Notes: generated from the letters alone by a model not told the origin. A stretch of DNA of 64,000 bases from Diphasiastrum complanatum (GCA_029204225.1 CM055102.1:18278937-18342936); one strand, 5' to 3'; positions 37,951 to 52,475 are shown, numbered from the stretch's first letter. Numbers and translations are program-made.

Positions 37951-40429
37951 TTGCCCTTCCGTTGGGCCTGGTACCCACCTACCCCCCGGGTCCCAAACTG
38001 CCCTAAAAAACTACATAGTGCTACCTTTTTCTAAATTTAACATACGTGTGTGTTATTGGATTGGAATGTCTTTGGGACGAGTGCTCTCGAACCATACATG
38101 GGAGTTGTTTTTTTGGCAACATTATCACTCGGTCTTTGTTGAGAGCATCATTCCATGCCTGCAACCTGCGACTTTGTTTTCTGGCAACATTAGCTTTAGC
38201 TTTGCTGTGATAGCGAGAAGTTGTCGTGACAATTATCTTGACGCTTACATGTCTATTCTAGGTGTGTGTTAGTTAGAAGGTGCCTTTTTAATCATTTTTT
38301 AGATTCCAAGATTTATTTTCTTGAGTTTTCCAACGTGCAAGGCAAAGATGCTTGAATTTTTAGATCACCTTGTTTAACTTTTCCACCACATAAGTTGTCG
38401 TGAAGATTCTCTCATAGCTAACATGTAAGTGAGTTTGAGCTAAAAAATAACTTTCTTCATTTGGACTTTTGAATTGCAAGAGTTATTTTCTTGCATTTTC
38501 CAACGTGCAACGCAAAGATGCTTGAATCCTTAGATCACCTTGTTTAACTTTTTCATCACATAAGGTGTCTTGATGATTCAGTTTGAGCTAAAAAAACGAC
38601 TTTCTTTATTTGGATTTTTAAATTGCAAGAGTTATTTTTTTCATTTTCTAATGTGCATTACATGCACCACAAAGCTACTCAAGATATTTCTAGATCACCA
38701 TTGTTATATGTTGTAACCACGAAGTGCTTGGTACTATCATTGGTTTTGCACAAATGTGCAATGTACAGTATATCAAACCTAAACATGGAGCGCATGGCTC
38801 CTACATGGTCAATGACGACATAGCAAATAATAAGATGTAAGTGTAATTGTAACTTTTGATGTGTTTTGGTATGCCCATAGAACTCACGATAGTTTCTTGT
38901 CCCAATCTATAGAATACAAAGCTGTAATTTTCTTCATAATTTTACATAGCATTCCGTAAGCTCACCATCTCAAATCGTTAGCTTTGGAATTGTATGGTGT
39001 TACTTTTCAATGTTTAATCAAACAATTGTTGGACTGTTTTGTTTAGGGAATGTGTTTTCGCACTTACACTTCTAATGAACATCCATATTCACTAATAATT
39101 TTGTGAGCAAAAACTCCGCATCCGTCTTAGCATCATTTCTATCAATAGTGGCTACTTCTACCATCTTTGTCGCATAATTTGTCACTATTATGATATCTTC
39201 TTGTATAATGTATAACTGGTTGTATATGGCCTATAAAATCAATTTTTCATTTTTTATTTCTCAAATGGTGCAAGCGATATAATTTGAGTCAATGGCCAAT
39301 GCATAGTTTGAGTATATTTTTTCATTCTTTAACATGGATTGTAGTGTCGAAAAAATTTATACACATTCTTGCACATTGTTGGACACCAATACTTAGCATT
39401 TGACATTTTTTTTTATAATGCTCTTCATTGCAAAATGACCTCTTGCATCTTCTTCGTGACGTACTTTAACTACTAGATCAATCTTTGTTGTCTTTAAACA
39501 TGTTTGAAGTTCTTAACGTGGTCTGATCTTTAACAAATAACAATCTCCTATAATAGTGCAAAAAACAACTTTATATTTTATAAACAAAATTTGCTCTCTC
39601 AACAAACCTGGTGGATGTTTTACTTCTTTAAGATATCAAGTAATATCAAAATAAAAATTTGACCCATCATTAAAAATATATAAAATATCTTTTTAAGAAA
39701 ACACACCGCTTTATCTCAGATTTTGCAGAAGCTCCTAACAAGGAGTGTGTAGTATGCTCGTTTCATCAACTCTAAACAACATCATTCTTTTGAATCAAAG
39801 GCTAAAAAAAGAACTAATTCTTTGCTATGAATGTGCAAGTTACAAAGACATTGCAACATTCTCTATAAGCATAAAACTACCCACTCTGTCGCCTCTTTGT
39901 AAAGGTCTGCTTATTTCATGGATATTTCATAGGTCTGTGGATCATTGCATTGCTTGATATTATAGAGGAAAAATCCCTCATGTTATTTTGGCCCCGGTAA
40001 ACATTTCATGTTTTGGTTGATCTACCACAATATAACCTTCGTCGAAATGTTCGACATGGCAAATGCCGAATAGCTAAGGTGGTCGAACATTTTCGTGTCA
40101 TTAGGGCACTATCATGAATTTCTGTGTGTAGAGTGTGCAATTGTACAAGTATTTACAAAGGTTAGTGAATGGATCAAGATTAGAAGAGAACAAGTCGGAT
40201 AAGTCGATATGTCAGTTGAGTCGACGAGTCGAACTCCCGATAAGTCGGCCTAGTCGGCCTTCCCCAATAAGTCTTTAAACTTCGACAAGTCGGGTGCCAT
40301 TCTCTTGCCTATCTTCAGTAATAGAAAATTCCTATAGACTATGCAACAATGCATGTAAAACTGCAGCGATATGAAAGGAACTAGATTAACATGGGATTTA
40401 CGAGAGTAGAGACAGATAAATCCAGTATA
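37951..40429. other. Non-coding stretch with a degenerate tandem repeat
   Basis: AT-rich DNA without a supportable gene. It holds three diverged tandem units beginning at about 38302, 38470 and 38620. Each has an ATTGCAAGAGTTATTTT-like start, TTTTCCAACGTGCA, and GATCACCTTGTTTAAC. The spacings are about 168 and 150 bp. Confidence 0.6.
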
Positions 40430-40449
40430 CCCCCCTCCCCCCCCCCCCC
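40430..40449. repeat. C/G homopolymer at the copia polypurine tract
   Basis: The plus strand reads C6-T-C13. On the minus strand it is a 20-base purine run directly after the stop region of the copia RNase H frame, where the polypurine tract is expected. It looks like an expanded tract. Confidence 0.6.
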
Positions 40450-41405
40450 TTAATCTGGATCCTTGAACGACTTCATTTGCAAATTTAAGATAGTACAAAA
40501 ATTCTTGTGTGCTTCATGATTCAATCTTTTTGTAAATATGTCAACTGCCATGTACTGGGTTCTGCAAAATTTCAGACTTATCTCCTTGTTGAGTATCTTG
40601 CTCTTGATGTAGTGATATTTAATTTCGATGTGCTTGCTCCTATAACGAAATCTAGGATTGATCGATAATGTGATAGCACTATGATTGTCACACTGTATCA
40701 TTGTTGGACCAAACTGTCTGAGTCCAACATATGAAAATAAGTTTCTCAACCAAATTCCCTCTTTGGTAGCTTGAGAGGCTGTAATGTATTCGGATTCGGT
40801 AGATGACATTGCAATGGAGGTCTGTTTTCGACTGTTCCAAGATATTGGACCATTATTGAAGAGGAAGACAAATCCAGAAGTCGATCTTCTGGTGTCAACA
40901 TCGCCTGCTCAATTCGCATCTATATATCCATGAAGTGTATGGATATCAAATGAATCAACATCACCATAGCAGATGCAGAGGTCGACAATAGCTACTCTGA
41001 AAAGAGCTTTCCAGTGGATCTTACCAGGGCTGGTCATGTATTGGCTCAAGGAACTAATGGCGTATGCAAGATTTGGCCTCATAGAGATCATTGCATACAT
41101 CAAGGATCCTATAATTGATTGATATGGGTATCCCTTCATTTTGGCCTTGTCCTCATTGGTCTAAGGGCATTGTTCCTTGGATAATTTAAGACCTGGATTC
41201 ATGGGATTATGCACACACTTGCAATTAATAAAATGTAATTTTGTCAGCAAATTATGAAAGTACCTTGGTTGGGTGATGTAGAGAATTCTTCAGTTTTTGT
41301 CTCTATGGATTTGAATCCTGAGATAGTAATGTGCTTATCCAAGATCTGTCATCTCAAATTCTTGGGATAGAATCCTCTCGGTATCCTTTGTCAGTCCAAT
41401 ATTAA
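40450..41405 (-). pseudogene. Copia RT C-terminus and RNase H
   Basis: From 41405 the minus strand reads FEMTDLG, then a stop, HYYLRIQIHRDKN, PYQSIIGSLMYAMISMRPN and GYIDAN. After a further stop come DTRRSTSGFVFLFNNGPISW, SSTESEYITASQATKEGIW, IQCDNHSAITLSINP and SKHIEIKYHYI. These are the usual end of a copia polyprotein. At least three stops or breaks make it non-functional. Confidence 0.85.
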
Positions 41406-41409
41406 TGAT

Positions 41410-41870
41410 GGCATGATGTTTGAATAGTCAAAAGGATGATTAGATAGTGATTTTGGACCAAAAATTGGTTTTTGGACTAGAAATGGGCTATAGAATCCAT
41501 ATTTGACTAAAATCAGATTATTTAGTGCTTTATTGTAATGGATTTACAGGGATTAGGATCATATTGCACTTATTTGTGGATTTATCCCACAAATTTTGGT
41601 CAAAATCGGTCAGATTTGGTCAAAAAACATGGTTTTTTGATATTTTTTGGACTAATTTTGTGGTAGATCTCAAAATTCTTAGCCAATAGTTGGTAAGCAC
41701 ATTTTTAAAGGTGTAATTAATCTGTCCTAAAGTTGTCATGAAGTTTGGTTAGGATTGGACACCATTAGGGGGCTCAAAACATCAAAAAATAGTGTATATT
41801 TGGTGATTTTTGGGCATGAATTCCTATCAAATGGGGGTCTGAACTTGTTGGTTCTTGTTACAAGCTTAAA
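41410..41870. other. Non-coding insert between gag and RT remnants
   Basis: Contains phrases such as TTGGTCAAAATCGGTCAGATTTGG and TTTGGTGATTTTTGGG and resembles part of 16900-17200. No coding motif is seen. It may be leader sequence of another element, or filler left at the deletion. Confidence 0.4.
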
Positions 41871-41879
41871 AATATGATG

Positions 41880-42595
41880 GCGGCTTCAATGATGACTCTC
41901 CCTAGTCCTCATCATCCTTGCCCTTCCTTGGAACCCTTTTCCAGTCTTTTTTAATTATTCTTGGCCAACAATGCTTGATCCTCTTGTGGAGTTTGCCTTG
42001 ACTTTACTACCTCTCATCGTTGCTCCTCCTGCAACATGATTCCATGCAAATCTTCGAAGGTAGGCAATCTCTCCCTCAAGGAAATGCCACTTACAAACAT
42101 TTGTACGCCTTATGATACACCGCTCATTGTGGTATGCACCAATTCGACGTCCCTAATTGGTTCACCAATCGCCACAAGTTGGTCTCTCAACTCTTTGATC
42201 TTGGTGAAGAAGGATCCCACCGTTTCACCTTCTTCCATCCTAATAGTGTTTAATATTGACTTTAAGAACATAGCTTGACCTAGATTAGAGGTTTGAAATT
42301 GTGTTCTAAGGGCTTCCCAAGCTCCCCTAGTAGTCATGGGATCACTGGTATGGGTAATCACATGATCCTTCACTAATAGATTGATTAATGATAAAGCTCT
42401 TTGTGCCTTTGTGACATAGGCCCTCATGTCAGCTAGAGTGGTGTCTGGCCTCACCTCAATGTCCTCAACAATATCCCATAGCTCCTTCTCCATCAGTATA
42501 CTCTTCATCCTGAACTTCCAAATACTATAGTTGGAATCCCCATCGAGTTTACTTGCATCGCCCAAAATTGCTTCATTAATGCTGGTCATCTCCAA
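41880..42595 (-). pseudogene. Copia gag (UBN2-type)
   Basis: The open frame 42595-42110 reads LDGDSNYSIWKFRMKSILM, LWDIVEDIEVRP, AWEALRTQFQ and IKELRDQLVAIGEPI. This is the capsid-like gag of copia elements. Beyond a frame break it continues as LPTFEDLHGIMLQEEQR to about 41880. The zinc knuckle is missing. Confidence 0.85.
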
Positions 42596-42600
42596 ATTGC

Positions 42601-44961
<2,361 letters not shown>

Positions 44962-44990
44962 CCACCAACCATACCCACAGTTAGCAAGGT

Positions 44991-45036
44991 ATCTCAGGGG
45001 GCAGTTAGCACCCCTGAGATGGAGTGCTAACTGCCC
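44991..45036. repeat. Two overlapping inverted repeats
   Basis: ATCTCAGGGG (44991-45000) pairs with CCCCTGAGAT (45011-45020). GGGCAGTTAGCA (44999-45010) pairs with TGCTAACTGCCC (45025-45036). The two stems share bases, so only one hairpin can form at a time. They lie 30 bases after the GA microsatellite. Confidence 0.9.
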
Positions 45037-45049
45037 ACCAAGAGAAAAT

Positions 45050-47160
45050 CAGCATTTTTTTGGTATTGTGAACATCAATCCAGGGAACATGTCATGTAAA
45101 AATAATTTGTTGATGATCCCGTATAATCTTCCTTTCATAAAGCCATTTCTTTGAAACGCCATAGCAATGTCATTGACTTCATTGATAAAAGTATCTTGTT
45201 CGCTACAACAATACATGACAACAATAATTTGTGTTATGATAACTTTATAAGAGTTAAAGATAGGTCTATTTGATGCCAGGTCGTGTATGAACTGGAAAAA
45301 AAGAAAAGACAACTTCTTTCTTTTATCAAACTTTTTCATACAAAAAACGCTAGACTCAGAATCAAAGGTAGTAGTAATACTCAAAAAATCAACGATATTG
45401 TCATTAGATCCTTCATTTTTTATACCGCATGCAAGTGGTCACCTAACCCCATGGTCCTACTCAACTACTATTTAGATTAAGCCTGGTCCCTACGTCCAAG
45501 GCACTCCCAAATGGTCCAAACCCGATAGACGAGGACGACCACATCCTAGTTGTTACATAAAGACATATAACTGGACTATAGTAAGCGTAGTGGTTTGCAG
45601 GATTGTGCATTTGTTTAGTTTGAATCGGTCTTAAATGGCATGGATTTTTTCCAAGTTAGCTTGAATGGCATGGATTTTGTCCATGGCATGGATTTGCCCA
45701 AGAATTGTTTCATAGACTCCATTGGCTACCAAGTTTGCTATTGGTACTAATTGGTTCAGTATGACACAAATGTGTTCTATGACTAAACCAAACCTTTTCC
45801 ATTTTAGTGAATGATTATGGCTGCTTCATAGGATGATTGTATTACAATGATAGCATTACTTGTCTAAAACCGATCAGTATGGCGGATGCCCTAAAAGGTA
45901 ATATTAGGGCAAGAGCTACGACATGGTAAGATAATGGTAGGGAAGATTGGACTAATTATGATACATTTCAATTAAGCTGGTAGTGAATCTTGTTTCAGAC
46001 ATGGATAATAGTTGATGATCAATTATGACACCTATCTTCCTCACTGAACTAGCTCGTGCGGTTTTGTTTTGTGGGATAGTGGCAAGTAACAGCTGAGTTT
46101 CCTAAGACTTGCTCACTTTATGGTACTCTGTACTGTAAGTTTTTATATAGCTTTGTGTAGACCTGTTATACTATAAAACAAAAGGATTCAAAAGGTTTGG
46201 TCTTGACTTGTCAAGAGGGACTAAGTGAAATTTGTGTTACTCTCTCTCTCTGAGTGAGAGTGCAACATATTCAAAGAATAATATATTCTTGTGATTACTA
46301 AGGTCTCTCATGGGCGTAGAACAATCTCTCTTGATATTAAGTTGTCTTACATTTTGTTGGACCCTTTTTGTGCCTCTCTAATCATCGTGATCAAGAGGGC
46401 AAATTCGGGGTTTGGAACTCCAACTGGGTGAGTCATCGTGTATTATGGGCTTCGCTCCAATGGGGAGGGGGCTAAGCTAAGGATCTAGATGGAATCTAAG
46501 CCTACCAAGGGTGTCAATCTTGGCATGAGATCTAGATGTGGAATGGCTTAGATGAGGGGTGAGATGCTTGACATTCTCCTTGGCTCTTTTTGGGGTTTTG
46601 GTATGGTGGAAATCCTCTTCTTGGATCTTGGCTTACTTGAGCTATTTAGGCTCTTTGACTCTAAATCTTTTCCTCTTGAGGCTTATCTTCTCAAAAGCAA
46701 TGGAAATGGAAATGACCTATGGATCTTAATGATCTCTCCAAAAGTGATTTTTAACACCTATTTTACTATTGTGGGATTTTGTTGACTAAGAGGATGACAA
46801 CTTGAGCTAATAATCAATCTTATTGTGATAGCATGATTAAACATTATCAATCAAGCATTCAACCATCCACAGAAATGCATACAATGTCAAAATAGGAGGA
46901 CTTCACAAAAGTAGGAAAATGGGGAGGAAGTTTTCTCTCTCTCTCTCAATCTCTAATCATACAAGTAAAAAGTGAATACAAAATGGTGTCACATCCCTAC
47001 TTATATACAAAGCTAGGGTTAGGGGTTTTGGTTCACCCAAAACAATGTGCCATAACAACTTGACTATAAAAAGTCAAGAGCCAAAATGCATTTTAGAACT
47101 ACTCAGGTCCTCTCTTATTTTGACCCATTGGTATTTAGATCTATTTCTACTTCTCACGCC
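45050..47160. other. Intergenic; no gene seen
   Basis: AT-rich sequence with no recognisable domain. A repeated phrase TTGAATGGCATGGATTTT occurs near 45640 and 45670. A short CT run and the complementary-looking GAGTGAGAG sit at 46238-46262. This region could include an LTR, but no primer-binding site supports that. Confidence 0.4.
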
Positions 47161-48731
47161 TTTGGATTACGAGTACAGTGCACCTTCTAAGGGTGCTGAT
47201 TGACCTTTTGATATTGGCGTTCTCGATGAATTTGGATTCTGGAATTCCTTCCTCGTTGTTCGTCAACATTTTTTGATGTAGTTCGGCAGCATGATTTCTT
47301 CATGCAATATTTGTTGGGGACACTTTCGACATTTGTAATAAGATCAAAGGTTGAACTTTTTTCATACCAACTCGGTGAGGAGAAACCAACTTTCCCTGCT
47401 AGCTCATTTGACAAAATTTCTACACTCTTCAACTTTTGAATGTGATGTCAGCGGAGCAATGAGAAAATCCTCTTTTTGAGTTTTGATTCCTCCATATTCG
47501 AATTGAATGATATAGTCCCACCATAGCTCACACAAACGTCCTGTAATACATTGGAAGAATCTTTAAAGACAATAATGACAAGGATAGGAACTACCTAAAA
47601 TAGCAATAGTGCTCTTTACAGACCGTTCAGAGCATTTCTGGGTATTTTTACAAGGAAAATGAGGGAAGATGAATATGGTTGGGATTTTCACACAGGGTTT
47701 GTACAAGGGCAATGACCATTTATACAAGGTGGAATTTCTTATATACAGGGTTCCGTCGGTACTTGCTAACCTACCTACCTAGTTTCTATCTATTCCAAAA
47801 ATATCATTTACCTACACTAAATGGTTGGGGCGATTCCTAATTTAACTGGGTCAATCTACAAGTAAGTCTATCCTAGTTTTTCTAACGTATCTAAACCATC
47901 TACTCTAGACTGATCTAAGCTAGTCTACACTACCAGCTAACCTATCTGTCTATTTGGTCTACCTAACTACCGAAATCTACCATCTAGGCTGCTCTAAGCT
48001 AGTCTACACTACTAGCTAATCTATCTGTCTATCTGGTCTACCTAACTACCGAAATCTGCGGGTCATGGTCAATGACTATTCTAATCTAAGGATCGGATTT
48101 GGAGCTTCAACGATTAACTAAATCTACATCAACCCTAGAGGTCAGCGGACTACTCTAAAAATCTGCTTGACTAACTATTTATTCCTATCTAATCTGAACG
48201 CTATCTAGGCTAACTAGGCTAACTACTCCTAACTGACAGACCGAACTAAGATTAATTAACTAAAGAAAATTCTAATCTGACCTAACTTACATTTTCAGAT
48301 CTATCTAAGGCAACTACCTTGTTCTACGGGGCTTGATCTGTTTTTTGAAAGCTAACTAATCTAAACCCTATTCTAGCGGGTCAAATTTTCTAGATCTTAT
48401 CGGATTTTCTAGAGTTATCCTAGCTATCGGGTTAGGGTTATCTTACCTGAAACTAACTAGGCTAGCAAACCTTCTAGTCTAAAACTAACTTGTCAACAAC
48501 TGACCTAATTGGCTAAGTAGATCTAATTTAATTTAACTATCTGATCTAGCTACCTAATTTACTTAGTTATCCTAGATCTAATTTGAACACTAAGGATCTA
48601 ACTTCTATTTCCTATGGATCTAGATCTAGACTACTGTTAAGATTTAACTAATCTATTCTACCATCTATTTGAATTGACAACCATCTAATCCTACAAGCTA
48701 CTCCTAACTAGGCTAGCTAGGGGGGTGTTGA
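47161..48731. other. Low-complexity CTA-rich stretch
   Basis: From about 47750 to 48730 the plus strand is dominated by CTAAC, CTATC, CTAC and TCTA words. It includes a 79-bp direct duplication (from 47915 and from 47994, sharing CTAAGCTAGTCTACACTA). It follows the gypsy integrase stop on the minus strand, so it may be the element's non-coding 3' part. No LTR edge was found. Confidence 0.5.
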
Positions 48732-49906
48732 CTATTCATCTTGAGCCGAAGAAGATGACGTGGATGGTAATTCTAGCACATCTCTGAACTCAACATCAGC
48801 GGTATAGTAGCGACGCAACCTACTGTCATTAATGGGCGTGTCGAGCATATTGCCTTGCAGGTCGGTGATAATAATTGTGCCATTAGGTCAGATCTCTACT
48901 ACTCTGTACGATTCTTCTCCCTGAAAATTAAGCTTGCCTTTGTGTGCCTTGGCGTTGTATAACAGTGCCAATTCTCCCTTGATGAGATCTTTGGTTTTGA
49001 TATTTCAATCATGTCAAGCTTCCATCATTGTTTCTCTACAGCTAGGGCGTGAAGTGCTATGAAGCGAGTTTCATGAAGCTAAAGAAGATTTTCCAATCTC
49101 CTCTTGGTAGATTCATCTATACTAAGTCGTTGGACGATGGCAACTCTCAGACTTGGAATGACATACTCAGCAGGCATTATGGCTTCCTTACACCATCTGA
49201 ATTGGAGTTGTCCAGTACTCACTTTCAATGTGGTTCTGAAAGCCCATAAAGCTGCGTGAAGCTTATGTTCCCAATCCGATTGTGAAGCTTCAACCATTTT
49301 CATGATAATTCCGTAGAGGATCTTGTTCGACGATTCTGCTTGTCTGTTGCAACATGGGTAATAGAGGATACTCTTCCTATGGACAACCAAATAAGAGGAC
49401 AACAGGTGAGTGATAGTCTCATTTAGGAAATGCATTCCGCGATCACTCACGAGTTTTAGTGGGCACCCAGAATGGACTAAGACATTCTCATACATGAATT
49501 TGGCAGTGGAGTTGGCATCAGCCTTCCTCACCACCTTGGCTTCTACCCATTTGGTCAAGTAGTCAGTGGCTAGGATAATATAGCGAGTTTGGGAGCCACG
49601 GGCAGCTGGACGAATAGGGCCGACATAGTCTATGCCCCATTTCTCAAACGACATTTCAGCCAGTACAGGTCGTAACGACATTCTAGCCTTTCCCTGGGTT
49701 CACTTGAACCGTTGGCACATGTCACACCTTTTGACCTGATAGTGAATGTCTTTGAACATCGTGGACCACCACATGGCCTGTTGTAGTACTTTCCTATTGG
49801 TAGCTTCGACAACGAAATGCCCTCCCCCTATTCCTTCATGGGCGATGCTTACTACTTGGGACACTTCATGGACAACTTGTGTGTCCACTTCTCTAGAGCC
49901 CAACAC
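48732..49906 (-). pseudogene. Ty3-gypsy integrase (minus strand)
   Basis: From 49906 down, the frame starts with the zinc-binding part (HEGIGGGHF and CDMCQRFK, an HHCC finger). The catalytic core follows: FEKWGIDYVGPI with the first Asp, LVSDRGMHFLNE with the second Asp, and RQAESSNKIL with the Glu. After a break near 49080 the C-terminal region reads KGELALLYNAKAHKGKLNFQ and NGTIIITDLQGNML, to a stop at 48732-48734. At least one frame break and an in-frame stop occur. RT and RNase H are not upstream in this orientation; they are on the other strand. Confidence 0.88.
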
Positions 49907-50660
49907 CTAGCATGCTTAGAGAAAGTGTTCATCCAGTGTCGATTATCCGGCATATCCCTAAACCCAGCCAAATGCCAATTTTTGGTCACGCACAACATAG
50001 TGCTAGGCCATATAGTTTCAAGGCATGGTATCGCCACAGCCGTCGACAAGATCCGCATAATACTTGCATTGTCCGAGCCAAGAACTGTACATGAAATATA
50101 TATCGTTATGGGACATTGCAATTATTATCAGAGGTTTGTCCTAAATTTTGCTAAGCTGGCCCATTTGGTCTACCAGATGACTATCCAACTAGAATGGACA
50201 GCTGAAGCTACTGAGGCTTTCCACAAACTCAAGAAGGCATTAGTTACTGTGCCAATCCTTTGACCCCCTATTTGGACCATAGAATTTTACATCCATACAG
50301 ACGCCTCTAACTCCGCCATGACCTGCTAGCCAATCCCTTCGTCTTCTTTGTAGATCACCAAGTCCTACTGTATCTGGTAAATAGACCGTGCACAACCAAA
50401 CGGATCACCCAATAATTGCTGCTTCTTCAAGAGTTCGACTTTAAAATCGTCGTTCGCAAAGGGACACAACACTATATGGCCAATCACCTCTCACAGATCC
50501 GAAATGTTCCTAAGAGTAGAGGGGTCGATAACGAACTTCTTGATGCCATACTATTCCACGTCGATGTCGTCCCTGAGTGGGCTGCCGATATTGTTGGATG
50601 TCTTATGTCGGGACGTCCTCTAATCAAAAGGAAGGATGTCTTGATTGGAAAAAGTAAAGG
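49862..50660 (+). pseudogene. Ty3-gypsy RT C-terminal part and RNase H (plus strand)
   Basis: Begins at the RT palm, where the usual YLDD box reads FMDN (GHFMDNLCVHFS), so the catalytic motif is damaged. It continues with CRLSGISLNPAKCQFLVTH, VLGHIVSRHGIAT, MGHCNYYQRFV and LKKALVTVPIL. After stops come RNase H and tether pieces: FYIHTDASNSA, FFVDHQVLLYLVNRPCTTK, EFDFKIVVRKGTQHYMANH and VPEWAADIVG. The remainder would lead into integrase, which instead lies inverted next to the RT start. Confidence 0.88.
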
Positions 50661-51632
50661 CAAGGGAAGTTGTTCAAACTAGATGCGTGTGTAATTGGAT
50701 GGAAATCGGTGGAAATTTCAAAAAATTCTGGTTTCGTGGGGTGTTGACGGTTTGGTGAGAAAATCATCCTATTTGGAGGCAATACTGCACCAATTTCAGA
50801 GCCATAAATTGCCTCATAGAGCCTAAGGTAGGGTGACCTCAACCAGGCAGGTAGCTGCAAGTGGAACCTCAGAGTGAGGTGGAGCAAAACCTCTGAAGCT
50901 ATGGAAGTTTTCTCAACTAGGGTTTACAGTCAAGAAACCTCTTATTTTTGTTTGTTGGAGGTGTTTTCTGATGCTGTAAAATTATGAGGATGGGCGCTGG
51001 AGTAGGGCGGCCCTATGTGCAGCCAGCCGTGGAGGGCCGTGGAGCCAGTAAGGAGCTGGAGCAGATCCATCGGGCAGCCAAAACCCTCCTAAAAGCCATA
51101 GCTAGCAAGAAGCAAGTTGAAGGAGGAGAGGCGACGGATCAGTCACGCGCTGCCAACAAGAAGTAGTGCATAGTGCATATTGGCATTTGGCAGACGCATG
51201 AGCAGGTTTAGGTGCACAAAGTGGTGCATGGCCATTGGATTGAGCTGAAAGATGATCGACGGGCAGGATTGAAAGTTCAGAGAACTACATCATCCGTCAG
51301 ATTGAAACCAATGGTAAAGATGTGATTGAAAGAGGACCTTGAAAGGTCGAAGTGGGTTTATGAAAAATTTTCATCTTCAATTGGAAATTTAATTCTCGAA
51401 GTTCTAAAAGTTTACTTCTTCATTAAAAATCTTCTTTGTGAAGTTTTAGCTCAAAAATGCAAGGCTAATTAGCATTGGGGCTAGTTGGAGCTAGAGGGCA
51501 CCTTTTTTGGCCATCCTTGGGCCAAAATGACCCCTGAAACTGGCTGCTCAGAGCCAGCAGACAAATCGATGTCACAAAGCAGAGAGAATTGTGTTTTGGG
51601 GAATTTTCGTCACCATTCTATCGAGCGGAGTG
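50661..51632. other. Flank of the family I element; no gene seen
   Basis: A 60-codon frame at 50984-51166 (MRMGAGVGRPYVQPAVEGRG) resembles no family I know. The stretch is less AT-rich than average. It includes the pre-insertion flank of the LTR element starting at 51638. Confidence 0.4.
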
Positions 51633-51637
51633 GGGGT
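51633..51637. repeat. Target-site duplication GGGGT (left)
   Basis: Directly precedes the 5' LTR. Its partner is ACCCC at 54244-54248, the same bases on the opposite strand, directly outside the inverted 3' LTR. Confidence 0.8.
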
Positions 51638-52462
51638 TGTGAGAAATTGGCAAAAATCTAGCTTGGTATTTTTTATGATAGAAGTTTGTAAGTGAATCTC
51701 ACATGTGTGGAGGATGTTCCCACGTGTGGAGAATTTTAAAGTAAATCAAAAATGTTTGATATAGGGGTCTCATAGAATCTCATAGTCAAGCATTTAGGTG
51801 TAGGATGTTGATAGGGTCAAATTTGGCATAGATGGCAAATTATCCATTTCCACCTGTAATGCCACTATTGAGCCAAAATAGAGTAGGAGGCCAAACTCGT
51901 GCCAATTAGAGTGTAGACAAGTGTAATGCTTTTTTTTTATGAAGTTTAAGAGGTCAAATAGGATGTAGAGGTGGAACCATGAGTGGTCCAATAGAATTTG
52001 AGGTTTGCTTGAAAATGGTCCAATAGAATTTAGAGGTGCATGGATCAATGGTCCAAAAGGATTAAGAGGTGGCAAAGTGTGATCCAATCATAGTTAAGCA
52101 TAGTGGTAGCTCATGAATCTACTAGTATCATTGTACTCCTCATTTGAATCTAATTGATTTTGAGATTGAGTGGATTTTGAGTGTCATTGAATTTCTAGCT
52201 TTCTCTCTCTTCCCGAGAACTCATGATGGTTTTTCTCTCTCTACCCGAGGAGAGCAGCTTGTTTTTACTTAGAAAACTTTTGGAACACTTCCCACATGTG
52301 TGAGTGAGAGTTGGAAGTGATTGAATGCATGTAGTAGTGTGTTTTTGCCATAGGATCTAAGATTGATCTTGAATCTCAATCTAGTCTTGATCTTGGTGCA
52401 TCTACACACCTTAGGAGATCACAAGTACATGTTGTGGACAATCCACACGTGTGAATTCAACA
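51638..52462 (+). repeat. 5' LTR of family I copia element (825 bp)
   Basis: Starts TGTGAGAAATTGGC, ends GTGTGAATTCAACA and is followed by the PBS TGGTATCAAAGCC. The reverse complement of 54249-55074 is the same sequence with few differences. It contains several CACGTG/CACATGTG palindromes. Confidence 0.93.
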
Positions 52463-52475
52463 TGGTATCAAAGCC
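52463..52475 (+). promoter_or_regulatory. Primer-binding site
   Basis: TGGTATCAAAGCC starts directly after the LTR's terminal CA. It differs by one base from the initiator tRNA-Met complement. Confidence 0.85.

Larger units (their letters stand above)
40430..42600 (-). mobile_element. Copia element with a deleted middle (minus strand)
   Basis: Read from 42600 downward: a gag (42595-41880), then non-coding sequence (41870-41410), then the C-terminal end of RT and RNase H (41405-40450), then a purine-rich tract. Protease, integrase and most of RT are absent. It is a different copia lineage from copies A and B, judging by SLMYAM and SSTESEYITASQATKEGIW. LTR boundaries were not resolved. Confidence 0.8.
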
